Source of the DNA: SIG710 sp045605745
Lineage (GTDB): Bacteria; Bacillota; Clostridia; Oscillospirales; CAG-272
NCBI GenBank assembly: GCA_045605745.1
Contig: JAZUQN010000221.1
Span: 1 to 17,617 of the forward strand
DNA: 17,617 nt
Direction of reading: 5' to 3'
Part shown: positions 1-7,929 of the stretch, one piece after another
Layout of the letters: every line of letters begins with the position of its first letter
Numbering within the stretch: the first letter of the stretch is position 1
Position numbers and translations under genes: made by a program
Notes under the pieces: generated by a model
The model's input: the letters and a program-made list of their open reading frames with translations, nothing else
What the model was told of the DNA's origin: nothing
Database searches by the model: none

Positions 1-12
1 AAAATTTAGTAT

Positions 13-62
13 AGGTTTGCGGTGTGAGGATATTGAGATTGGATAAATAAACCCGCAAACCT
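13..62. repeat. 10-bp inverted repeat at window edge
   Basis: The arms AGGTTTGCGG (13-22) and CCGCAAACCT (53-62) are perfect reverse complements around a 30-base loop. No gene can be supported in the first 211 bases. A short open stretch ending at a stop near 103 could be the tail of a lost gene upstream of tnpV, but nothing in it is recognisable. The dyad may be part of the decayed transposon end. Confidence 0.4.
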
Positions 63-106
63 TGGTTCCTGTAGCCCATCAAGGGGCGCCAAAGAAAAGG
101 GAGTAA

Positions 107-140
107 GTTGTGGCACCTGCGATAGAGCAGGTGCCACAAC
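107..140. repeat. perfect 14-bp stem-loop upstream of tnpV relic
   Basis: GTTGTGGCACCTGC (107-120) and GCAGGTGCCACAAC (127-140) pair perfectly around the 6-base loop GATAGA. No run of T follows, so it is not a classic intrinsic terminator in the + direction. It lies about 70 bases before the tnpV start region and could be an old terminator, an attenuator or a processing structure belonging to the transposon. Confidence 0.6.
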
Positions 141-211
141 GGCGTGTTTATAAGGTGGTTGCGACAGAGTGAATTGCATTAAAATCTAAAATATTTACGG
201 AGAATACTAAT

Positions 212-576
212 ATAAAATCATTATTTGAACAAATGAGTGGAACTTATCGTGAGGAAAACCGTTATCTCATTCCTAATCTAATCCTACCCGACGAAAAACA
301 AGTTGAAATTGACATATGGGGACAAAGACATTTGAGGGATATCAAGCAACACCACAAGGTGAGATATGCCAATCTGCGGACAAGCGGCAAACTGAACAGC
401 TACCTTGCTGGCATTGACAAGCAGGCTGAGGATATGTTTTTTAGGTTTGTAAAACAGATGGCAAAATGTGAGGGTATAACCGAACGGCTCAAAACCGATA
501 ATCAAATGACTTGGTTGCCCGGAGGAATAACATCCGCATCAGAGCCACAGAAATTGTAAACAATGATCGTATGATA
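212..576 (+). pseudogene. tnpV: tnpV-like transposon protein, no start codon and frameshifted
   Basis: The product resembles the small TnpV protein carried by mobile elements of Firmicutes, whose biochemical role is unclear. The family start of the type MKSLFEQMGGTYR is matched by codons 212-250, but the first codon is ATA instead of ATG, with a CGGAG ribosome site in place at about 198-202. An open frame survives from an internal ATG at 233 to the stop at 559. After the conserved NQMTW (ending at 514) the frame is wrong. Restoring one base there, most simply a G in the TGG-TT run, recovers the expected tail NNIRIRATEIVNND in the next frame, up to about 576. Two independent lesions and the IS remnant directly behind it mark this as a dead copy. 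Family assignment is from memory of the conserved pattern. Confidence 0.78.
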
Positions 577-579
577 GGG

Positions 580-706
580 TGTCAGAATAAGTGGATACGC
601 ATTTGAAGTGAACTAAAAGGTGTTCACTTCAATTTGTGTACCCGCTTTATTTTTTATGCATAGCAAATTGACGCCGGAAGAACTCTCTAAAATCATCCAT
701 GGTTAG
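580..706 (+). mobile_element. truncated left end of an IS3-family-like insertion sequence
   Basis: A TG-initiated tip (TGTCAGAATAAGTGG, from 580) begins just after the last recognisable tnpV codons. Inside it lies a long hairpin, then an ATG at 656 opening a frame MHSKLTPEELSKIIHG that stops at 704. The K-L-T/S-P-E-E start is typical of the helix-turn-helix OrfA proteins of IS3/IS150-type elements. No downstream transposase, DDE domain or clear right inverted repeat follows, so only the left tip remains. The IS family is inferred from the tip layout and these 16 codons and would need a database comparison. Confidence 0.5.
589..647 (+). repeat. long imperfect hairpin inside the IS tip
   Basis: The core TTGAAGTGAAC (603-613) pairs perfectly with GTTCACTTCAA (622-632) around an 8-base loop. 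Beyond a small internal loop the stem continues with 589-601 against 635-647, with two G-U pairs and one mismatch. The T-rich TTATTTTTT at 647-655 follows, so the transcript could terminate here. Placed between the element end and its transposase start, it could shield the transposase from transcription reading in from outside, as known for several insertion sequences; that role is inferred. Confidence 0.6.
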
Positions 707-867
707 AGAAAAAACTGACAAAAAAATAAATAAGGGAGGATGTAACAGAAAATTTTGGAAATTAACACGAAAATGACCCCAAACAGACGTTTTTGGGGCG
801 TTATTTGTTAGATTTGATGTTAAATTCACAAAATGCTTTTCAATATTGCCCAAAAATATTGCAATTA
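707..867. other. non-coding stretch between IS relic and next promoter
   Basis: No gene is supported here. The stretch is AT-rich and contains a 7-bp hairpin, CCCCAAA (777-783) with TTTGGGG (792-798), flanked by A- and T-rich sequence. It could be a weak terminator insulating the downstream promoter from the mobile-element debris. A short antisense frame (647-853) overlaps this and the IS relic, has no ribosome site I trust and resembles nothing I know. Confidence 0.4.
841..861. promoter_or_regulatory. 7-bp dyad just upstream of the -35 box
   Basis: CAATATT (841-847) and AATATTG (855-861) are perfect reverse complements around 7 bases, ending 6 bases before the -35 hexamer of the promoter at 868. 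Position and size suit an activator or repressor site, but the sequence is AT-rich and such dyads arise by chance. Confidence 0.3.
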
Positions 868-896
868 TTTACAGTATATAGTAGAATATGTATAAT
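868..896 (+). promoter_or_regulatory. sigma-A promoter of the giant SGNH/LRR gene
   Basis: TTTACA (868-873) and TATAAT (891-896) are separated by exactly 17 bases. Transcription would start near 903, giving a leader of about 57 bases before the ATG at 960. This is the only strong promoter seen ahead of the two secreted proteins. Confidence 0.75.
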
Positions 897-898
897 AG

Positions 899-915
899 GA
901 CAATGTGATATTGTC
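899..915. promoter_or_regulatory. 6-bp dyad over the predicted transcription start
   Basis: GACAAT (899-904) and ATTGTC (910-915) are perfect inverted repeats around GTGAT, directly behind the -10 box. A repressor bound here would block initiation; in RNA it could form a small 5' hairpin. Short enough to be chance. Confidence 0.3.
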
Positions 916-959
916 ATTAATGCGCAAGAAAAACTTTTTATATAATTTCGGAGGAAGAA

Positions 960-3900
960 ATGAAAAGAAAACTTTTAACATTAGTCTTTGTTTTGGCGCT
1001 TTTTCTTGTAGCCTTTTCTGTTGCAACCGTCGCAACAGAGGACGGGGCAACCCCCACAGATATTGATGCATTAATAAGCTCTTTTGAGGGTAAAAAGGTA
1101 TCAATAATCGGTGACAGCATCTCAACTATGGAGGGCGTTTCAAACAGCACTGCATACAACACTACGATTGGCAGCAACGCTGTTTATTATTCCTCAGGTC
1201 AGGCTGACAAATGGTGGCAGCAGGTCATCGATACGCTTGGTATGGAGTTGTGCGTAAACAATTCTTGGTCCGGAAGTATGGTCCTTAACAACAACAAGGG
1301 AACCGAAACCAATAATTCCGCCGGATATGTTACACGTTGCGTAAATCTTCACAATGACAGAGGCGAAACACCGATTTTGCCTGATATCATTTGGGTGTTT
1401 TTGGGAACAAACGATTTCACTCATAACAAATCAAATTGGGGAACAGCCTCCGCAATAGATTATGACACACTGATCGTCTACAGCGAAGCTGACGGAAACT
1501 ATAGCTATGCTACCCCCACAACAGTGCTCGAAGCATACGCTATAATGCTTCACAAAATGCAGATAGCATACCCTGAGGCAGATATATACTGCGCAGACTT
1601 ACTTCCTCGCAGAAATCCGGTTCTTGAGGGAAAGACCGATGTGGGTCAGCCCACCGAGGCAAATGCTGAGATGAGAACCGTTGCTTCGGAAATGGGTGCA
1701 AAGCTCATTGATTTTGAAAACTGCGGACTTTCCAGTGAGCCCGAACTTTTTGATATCTACATAACCGATCAGCATCTCCATCCCGGCAACATGGGTATGG
1801 ATCTTATGTCTGTTGCGGTTATGAATGCCATGCTTGGAACAGATTATTATAAGAATATCGGCTTCCACTCCGATGCCGCATCTATAAGCAATGGAGCTTT
1901 TTATGTAACAAAGGGCAGCAGCTATGAAACAAATGTTACGCTTGATACCTATTATGAAAATTTGAGCGTAACTGTTACAATGGATGGAGTCGACATAACC
2001 TCCTCGGTGTATGCTGACGGCAAGGTGTCAATTCCTTCGGTTGACGGTGATGTGTTCATTACGGCCCAGGGTACAAAAGCCGCAGGTCTGACAGGTGAGG
2101 AACCGGGAAAATACTCTTGGGTGTACGATCCCGACACATATACGCTGACTATTTCACCCATTGGAACAAACAAAACTTTAGTTGCATATGATGAATCTAA
2201 AAGCAGCAGCAATGCCTTTGCTCAATGGCGTCTGGAATACAATGATTTCAGAAAGCAAGTACAGCATCTTGTGCTTGATGATCAATTTACCAAGCTTCAG
2301 TATCAGCATGGTCAGTCTGTTTTTGCAAACTGGCCTAGTGTTCAAACTATATACTTAGGCGGAGTTACTGAAATTGTTAACACTTGGGCCGGTAGCGGTT
2401 CTAATTACGGAACAACCGGAGGAGGCGCTTTTGCTAATAACACAAACTTAACAACGGTATGGGGAAAAGGGCAGGAAAAAGCAGTAGGAGTAGTTAACCT
2501 TTCTTCTTTGTATTTTTCCAAATCAATTGAGGAGGCCTCAAACATATTTAACACAAGATATATGCTTTATGGCTGTGAGAAGGTAACAACGGTAATATTG
2601 CCCACATCCATTGATAAATATATTAATACTCATATGTTTTATAATTGCTATGCTCTTTCCGTCATTGAGATTCCTTCGTGGGTAACATCGGTAAATGGCA
2701 ATGCGTTCTATAACTGCCGGGCACTCACATCTATCACATTCCCCGAGAATGTTGAGACGATTGCGGCAACTGCGCTTACCGGCTGTACGGGACTGAGCGA
2801 GATAACATTTGCAAACCCCGAGCTTACAATTCCGGATGGAATGGTTATTCCGGATAACGAGAATCTTGTGATAAACTGTTCGTCTGTTGCACAGGCAACG
2901 GCTCTTAGTGCGATTGTTGATATTCAAAAAGTAACCATTAAGCTTCAAGCTAGCGGCAACCTCCTTTCTGACGGTACAGGCTTTGACTATCAGATAATTG
3001 ACGGAGTTCTAACCATTGACAAGGCAGAAGCAACAAGCGGAACGGTGCTTTCTACCGATATCGCCATTGATTTCGGAAGCGTTGTAAACGTAATTATTAT
3101 TACAGAAAACACCGGAATCACCGAAATTTCTGCCGATTTCTTTAAGGGCTTTGCTGCTCACACTGTGGCGGTGCCTTCAACTCTTAAAGCTATTGGTGCA
3201 GGCGCTTTTGCCAATATGCCAAACCTCACCACTCTTGTTGACTATACAGCCTATACCGCCGACAGCACCGCCGGCAAGGGTATAATCAACTTGCTCGGTA
3301 TAACAACTCTAGCAGAGGATGCTTTTAGCGGCTCTTCTTCAGCACTGACTGTTTCAGTTTATATTGGCAAGGATACAACAACAGCAACAGAAGTGGTTGC
3401 AAGCCTTAACTTTTTTGCAGAGGATGCAGTTGTTTCATATTTTGTTTATCCAACAAATGACTTTACAACATACATGAGAAACAACAATGTTGCCTTCTCT
3501 TATCTCACCGCAGAGCAGACAGGGGATGACTTACTCCTTCTTGAAGGCTCCTGCAAAAATGCTTCCGGAACGGTTGTTTTCAAGTGGAGATTTGATACTG
3601 CGACAGGAAAGTTAACAGTATTCCCACCTGCGGGAGAAACGGCAAGTAACTCTACCTCCTTTGCTTTTCTTGAAAACTACACCGGTTGGCCGACCTGGAA
3701 AGCTGTTTGGAAGGATGCGATCGAATCCTTCTTCGTGATGAATTTTGGCGGTTACAGAATTGAATATCGTAAGCAAGAATCGCCTTTTTCAAATCTGCCA
3801 AATCTTAAGCACATACATCTCGACAAAACTACATACCGCCTCAGAAGAATGACCAATGGAAACGGTATGTTTGCAGGATGCAGCTCACTTACAACTATTA

Positions 3901-6900
3901 GCTCAGGTGCAGATGCAACATATGATGAGATTATAGACCTTTCGGGCTGGAGAAAACAGGACTTGGCAATGAATGATATGTTTTCAGGCTGTTCTTCAAT
4001 TAAAAATGTGATTCTTTCTTCAGATTTGACTCCTAATGAAACATCACAGCCTGCCGTAAGCGTTGCATCTAATTACTTTAAGAATTGCACATCTCTTACA
4101 AAAATTGAAATAACAGCATCTTATCTCAGCATTGCCGCAAATGCTTTCACTGGTTGTATAAATCTCAGTGAGGTTGTTTTGAGGAGTGCTAATACTGCTA
4201 TTAATGCAGCAACTGCATTCCCGGATGTTGAAGGGCTCATAATTGTTTGTGCTTCACAGGCACAGGTTGACACAATAAATTCATTTGGCTATACATATAC
4301 AAAGGCAACCCTTTCTGTCGGCGGAAATCTTCTTGCGGCAGGCAACGGTTTTGCATATATGCTTCGTGAAAACAGCGATGTTGTTGGTGATGCCTCAGGC
4401 TACACACTACTTATTTCAAAGGTGACAGCAACAGAGGGCACAGCGCTTTCTTCTGATAATATTCCATCTGAGTATCTCGCAAAGATCACAGAGGTTATCG
4501 CTGATGATGGCACAGGCATAACAGAGGTTTCAGAGGGCTTCTTTGCTCAGTTTACTGCCCTCAGAAGCGTTGCAATTCCGGGGACACTTGCTTCTCTTGG
4601 CGCAAACAGCTTTGCGGATCTTGCTGATCTTGATACAGTTGCTCTTTATAGCGATTATTATAGTGCAGATTTCGATGGAGAAGGCATTATCGACCTTCGT
4701 AATGTTACTGTACTTGCTCCCGATGCATTCAGCGGAGCATTTAAAAACACAACTCCGGTAATCTACATTGCAAAGACCGCCGAGATAGATGGCGAGCTTT
4801 CGCTTGGAAGTGCAGACTCTACATCTATCACGGTTTATACATATCCAAGTGGCTCTGCGGCAGCGGCTTTGCGCGCATTGGATGCGGATAATATCGACCA
4901 TCAGTATTACACCGTTGAAATGATGGGCGATGAGTGGCTTGTTCGCGAAATGTCACTTTCAAACTTCGCATGGACCTTTGATACAGAAACAGGTACGCTA
5001 AACATCACAGAAACCAACTCTAATAACTTTGATGTTGGCCAAAATCAGACAACTTGGCCTGCTTGGAAGGCAGTTTGGAAGGATGCCATAGAATATTTCT
5101 TTGTTGATAATAGCTTTACAGGATATATATGGTATCAGAAAAACAATTCTGCTTTCTCAAATCTGCCAAATCTTAAGCATGTTCATATGGGCGGCATACA
5201 CACAATTCGCCGCAGCTCTCAAGAAACAAATGGTCTTTTCTCAGGCTGTACATCTCTTACCACCGTCAGCTATGGCTCTGACAACACATATGATGAGGTT
5301 ATAGACCTTTCTTGGTGGAATAAAAATGGCTATGCTCAGTCAAATATGTTCTATAACTGCTATTCTATTAAGAGTGTTATCATGCCAAGAAATCTCGATA
5401 AATACAATGCAGACGCTTCTTCTATAGCAGTTTTCTCAAATATGTTCGCTAACTGCCGAAGCCTCCAGACGCTGTTTATTCCCGATTGCTTTGCTTCAAT
5501 TGGCGCAGGCTCATTCAGCGGCTGTGATAAGCTCAGCAAAATAGTTATAGAAAAGGCGGATATCGGTCTTTCCTCCGCAACAGCTGCTACCTTCCCACAG
5601 AATGCTGTTGTGCATTGCTTTGAAGAAAACACTGTTGCCGCATTGCAGGAGCTTGGTGCAAATGTGATTGACCTCCATGCAATAACTGCTGATGGCTTTA
5701 AGATCAGATATAAGGACTACAACGGTCTTCGCGGAATGTTTACATTCGATAAGGCTCAGGGCCGGAAGCTTGCAGCAAACGGCTATGAGCTTAAGGAGTG
5801 GGGCGTTATCATGGCTCCCGCAAACGAATATAACTACTGGGGCGTTGATATGAAGCTTGTTCACGGTGAATACACCACCTATGGAACAGCTATCAAGAAG
5901 ATTCCGGTTGTACAGGGTGGAGATATCGTTGGTAACATTCTTCATAACACTACTACCGATATAGAATTTGCAGGCTCTGTTGTTAAATATGCCGAGAATC
6001 ATACAAGAGATCTGTATATCGGTGCATATATCATTTGCATTGATGAGGATGGAAACGAGCTTATTTCCCATATTAATCATAAGGATAGCGCAGGCAATGA
6101 AGTGTTCAATCTTTATGATATAACCCTTGGTATGTACAAAAACGCTGATATCACCGAGATCCTCACAGCCGAGCTTGATGAAAAATCTGTTTGGAACACC
6201 TTGCTTCAGGGTGCTGACACTTCGGTCAGAGAAACAACGGTTGGCGCAAACGAGGGCATAACAGTTACTCTCATTAAGGAAAGCTCGGATAGCGCTTCTT
6301 ATATTCCATTTATAAGAAGTGAAAGAGGAGTGACAGTTACAGATGCTATTATCGAAGAGGCAATGGCACTTATCCCTGTTGAAATCGCTCTTTCCGAAAC
6401 ATCGGCCATCGTTGTGAACATTGCTGATATGGGAAGCGTTGCCCCGGATTTCTATGAATCCATAATATATACTCCAACCATTTCAACTAAAAAATATCCA
6501 AGATATGCAACTCCTGATCCGGATCAGATATACGGAGCACAGCATCCTCAGGGTATGACCATAGATGATGAGGGTAATATTTACATTTCCTTCACAGGGC
6601 TTATCGTTAAGGTAAACCAAATGGGTGAAACCATGGGCGTTTATAAGGTTGCAAGCAAGTGGACTAGCGGACTTTCTATGCACGTTGGTAATATCTATTG
6701 GCATAAAGGCAAAATCTACATTGGTCTTGGACTTTCAAACACAGCCGTTTCGGGTGGCAAGAGATATATCGGTGTACTTGATGACAGCGTGTTTACCGAT
6801 TATAACGGATATGTTCAGGATACCGATGAAAACGCTCTTATGAAGGCAGTTTGCATTGAAGAGATTTCTTATGACAAAAACTACACAACCGAGGGCGGTA

Positions 6901-7850
6901 CAACCTTTGCAAAATTCGGTGGCGGTGGTATCGACGGTATCACTGTTGGCAAGCTTCCCGGCAAGGGTTACATTCTTCCTGCAGGATATGTTGTTAAGGA
7001 AGACATTACTGCTTCAAACGGTAAGGTTTATACGGCAGGCACCGTGCTTAGCGAGGAGGTTGAGGTTACAGATACCGAGGATTACATCGTTGCTGTAAGA
7101 ACTCAGGGATCCTATGACGAATATCGCTATGATGACGACAACAAGCAGGTTATGGTATTTGATTTTGATGACATTGTAGATGGCGAAAATCTTCTTCCTA
7201 TGTCATATGACAGAGTTGCTGCAGATTATGACGGTGCAACTGTTGGCATCAAATATAATATGTTTGTTTATAACGGTTATCACGAATATGGCACACAGGT
7301 TATCTGTCATGATAAGGCAACCGGCGATTACCAGCTTTGGACATATGAAAGAGCAAGCAAAAACAATGAGTTCCCGGATGGCTCCTTCTATGTTATCGAT
7401 GGCTCAAAGAAGCTGCGCCTTGAAGAGATAGAGGTTGGTCAAAGCGTTCCTGCGGACAGCGATATGTATTCAATGGCGAGCGAATGGGCATCCTGCTATA
7501 CCGATGAAAAGGATCTGGATAATGACGGTGACACAAGCGAGCGTCTTATAGGCTGGGTAGCTACACTCAAATGCGTTTGCGGCAAAGAGGATATCGAAGA
7601 TCACGAGGCTGTTGTCTATGGTGAAACAGGATATGCGGCAAAGATATGCGGTCTTCACACAACTCTTCAGGGTGATAATGGCTGTATTTCACTTGGAAAT
7701 GACTTTTTCTATATCACTTCTCAGACAAGTGAAACCGTTTACAAAGCTGACGGAACAACAACACAAACGGCTTACGGTTGTCAGGCGAGACTTTACGCCC
7801 TTAGCCGCAAGACCGGCAAATGGACATTTACAAGAGTTACTTCATGGTGA
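960..7850 (+). CDS. giant secreted SGNH-hydrolase / BspA-like LRR protein
   Basis: A 2296-residue exported protein. Residues 1-25 form a signal peptide (KRK, hydrophobic core, likely cut after the ATVA at 22-25). Residues ~38-305 are an SGNH (GDSL-type) hydrolase: GDS with nucleophile Ser53, GTND at 149-152, and DQHLHP from Asp270. The latter puts the Asp four residues before His274 rather than the usual three. Such enzymes usually remove acyl groups from glycans or lipids. A small Ig-like segment (~312-370) follows, then BspA-type leucine-rich repeats in a repeating module starting near 385, 874 and 1336; the third copy is only the first half. Residues ~1575-1730 and ~1735-1835 are two further unassigned segments. 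The last ~457 residues are homologous to the end of the next gene's product. The start has GGAGG at 950-954. No LPXTG, SLH or other wall anchor is visible. Substrate unknown; adhesion to or deacylation of glycans is inferred. Confidence 0.9.
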   Translation: MKRKLLTLVFVLALFLVAFSVATVATEDGATPTDIDALISSFEGKKVSIIGDSISTMEGVSNSTAYNTTIGSNAVYYSSGQADKWWQQVIDTLGMELCVNNSWSGSMVLNNNKGTETNNSAGYVTRCVNLHNDRGETPILPDIIWVFLGTNDFTHNKSNWGTASAIDYDTLIVYSEADGNYSYATPTTVLEAYAIMLHKMQIAYPEADIYCADLLPRRNPVLEGKTDVGQPTEANAEMRTVASEMGAKLIDFENCGLSSEPELFDIYITDQHLHPGNMGMDLMSVAVMNAMLGTDYYKNIGFHSDAASISNGAFYVTKGSSYETNVTLDTYYENLSVTVTMDGVDITSSVYADGKVSIPSVDGDVFITAQGTKAAGLTGEEPGKYSWVYDPDTYTLTISPIGTNKTLVAYDESKSSSNAFAQWRLEYNDFRKQVQHLVLDDQFTKLQYQHGQSVFANWPSVQTIYLGGVTEIVNTWAGSGSNYGTTGGGAFANNTNLTTVWGKGQEKAVGVVNLSSLYFSKSIEEASNIFNTRYMLYGCEKVTTVILPTSIDKYINTHMFYNCYALSVIEIPSWVTSVNGNAFYNCRALTSITFPENVETIAATALTGCTGLSEITFANPELTIPDGMVIPDNENLVINCSSVAQATALSAIVDIQKVTIKLQASGNLLSDGTGFDYQIIDGVLTIDKAEATSGTVLSTDIAIDFGSVVNVIIITENTGITEISADFFKGFAAHTVAVPSTLKAIGAGAFANMPNLTTLVDYTAYTADSTAGKGIINLLGITTLAEDAFSGSSSALTVSVYIGKDTTTATEVVASLNFFAEDAVVSYFVYPTNDFTTYMRNNNVAFSYLTAEQTGDDLLLLEGSCKNASGTVVFKWRFDTATGKLTVFPPAGETASNSTSFAFLENYTGWPTWKAVWKDAIESFFVMNFGGYRIEYRKQESPFSNLPNLKHIHLDKTTYRLRRMTNGNGMFAGCSSLTTISSGADATYDEIIDLSGWRKQDLAMNDMFSGCSSIKNVILSSDLTPNETSQPAVSVASNYFKNCTSLTKIEITASYLSIAANAFTGCINLSEVVLRSANTAINAATAFPDVEGLIIVCASQAQVDTINSFGYTYTKATLSVGGNLLAAGNGFAYMLRENSDVVGDASGYTLLISKVTATEGTALSSDNIPSEYLAKITEVIADDGTGITEVSEGFFAQFTALRSVAIPGTLASLGANSFADLADLDTVALYSDYYSADFDGEGIIDLRNVTVLAPDAFSGAFKNTTPVIYIAKTAEIDGELSLGSADSTSITVYTYPSGSAAAALRALDADNIDHQYYTVEMMGDEWLVREMSLSNFAWTFDTETGTLNITETNSNNFDVGQNQTTWPAWKAVWKDAIEYFFVDNSFTGYIWYQKNNSAFSNLPNLKHVHMGGIHTIRRSSQETNGLFSGCTSLTTVSYGSDNTYDEVIDLSWWNKNGYAQSNMFYNCYSIKSVIMPRNLDKYNADASSIAVFSNMFANCRSLQTLFIPDCFASIGAGSFSGCDKLSKIVIEKADIGLSSATAATFPQNAVVHCFEENTVAALQELGANVIDLHAITADGFKIRYKDYNGLRGMFTFDKAQGRKLAANGYELKEWGVIMAPANEYNYWGVDMKLVHGEYTTYGTAIKKIPVVQGGDIVGNILHNTTTDIEFAGSVVKYAENHTRDLYIGAYIICIDEDGNELISHINHKDSAGNEVFNLYDITLGMYKNADITEILTAELDEKSVWNTLLQGADTSVRETTVGANEGITVTLIKESSDSASYIPFIRSERGVTVTDAIIEEAMALIPVEIALSETSAIVVNIADMGSVAPDFYESIIYTPTISTKKYPRYATPDPDQIYGAQHPQGMTIDDEGNIYISFTGLIVKVNQMGETMGVYKVASKWTSGLSMHVGNIYWHKGKIYIGLGLSNTAVSGGKRYIGVLDDSVFTDYNGYVQDTDENALMKAVCIEEISYDKNYTTEGGTTFAKFGGGGIDGITVGKLPGKGYILPAGYVVKEDITASNGKVYTAGTVLSEEVEVTDTEDYIVAVRTQGSYDEYRYDDDNKQVMVFDFDDIVDGENLLPMSYDRVAADYDGATVGIKYNMFVYNGYHEYGTQVICHDKATGDYQLWTYERASKNNEFPDGSFYVIDGSKKLRLEEIEVGQSVPADSDMYSMASEWASCYTDEKDLDNDGDTSERLIGWVATLKCVCGKEDIEDHEAVVYGETGYAAKICGLHTTLQGDNGCISLGNDFFYITSQTSETVYKADGTTTQTAYGCQARLYALSRKTGKWTFTRVTSW

Positions 7851-7860
7851 TATAAATCCT

Positions 7861-7903
7861 TGGGACTGCCGATTTTGGCAGTCCCATAGGTTCCTTTTTA
7901 ACT
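7861..7903 (+). terminator. hairpin between the two secreted-protein genes
   Basis: TGGGACTGCC (7861-7870) pairs with GGCAGTCCCA (7877-7886) around GATTTT, a 10-bp perfect stem. It is followed not by an immediate T run but by TAGGTTCCTTTTT, so termination is probably partial. I see no good promoter between it and the next start at 7930, so the second gene may depend on read-through. Confidence 0.6.
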
Positions 7904-7929
7904 TACTTATAAAAAAACAAGGAGCAAAA

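Noticed and set aside
80..100. Match between CCAAAGAAAAG at 89-99 and its reverse complement near 17596-17606 as evidence of one repeat family at both window ends
   Set aside because: Eleven A-rich bases in opposite orientation with no further similarity are not enough.
707..725. Right inverted repeat of the IS remnant at AAACTGACA
   Set aside because: Only the last six bases resemble the reverse complement of the left tip; too short to claim an intact or internally deleted element.
647..853. 68-codon open frame on the - strand across the IS relic
   Set aside because: No recognised domain, no good ribosome site, and it runs antisense to the IS first frame and through a hairpin.
5511..6080. 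189-codon antisense frame inside the giant gene
   Set aside because: Lies wholly inside a well-supported coding gene; composition is that of a reverse-frame shadow with no domain or ribosome site.
7512..7550. Dockerin or EF-hand domain call for DLDNDG
   Set aside because: Single loop, Leu at position 12 and no second repeat or F-helix; kept only as a calcium-loop-like motif.
7612..7929. Upstream extension of the lipoprotein reading frame into the end of the preceding gene
   Set aside because: It overlaps the giant gene in another frame, has no ribosome site, and would bury the clear lipoprotein signal that starts at 7930 behind AAGGAG.
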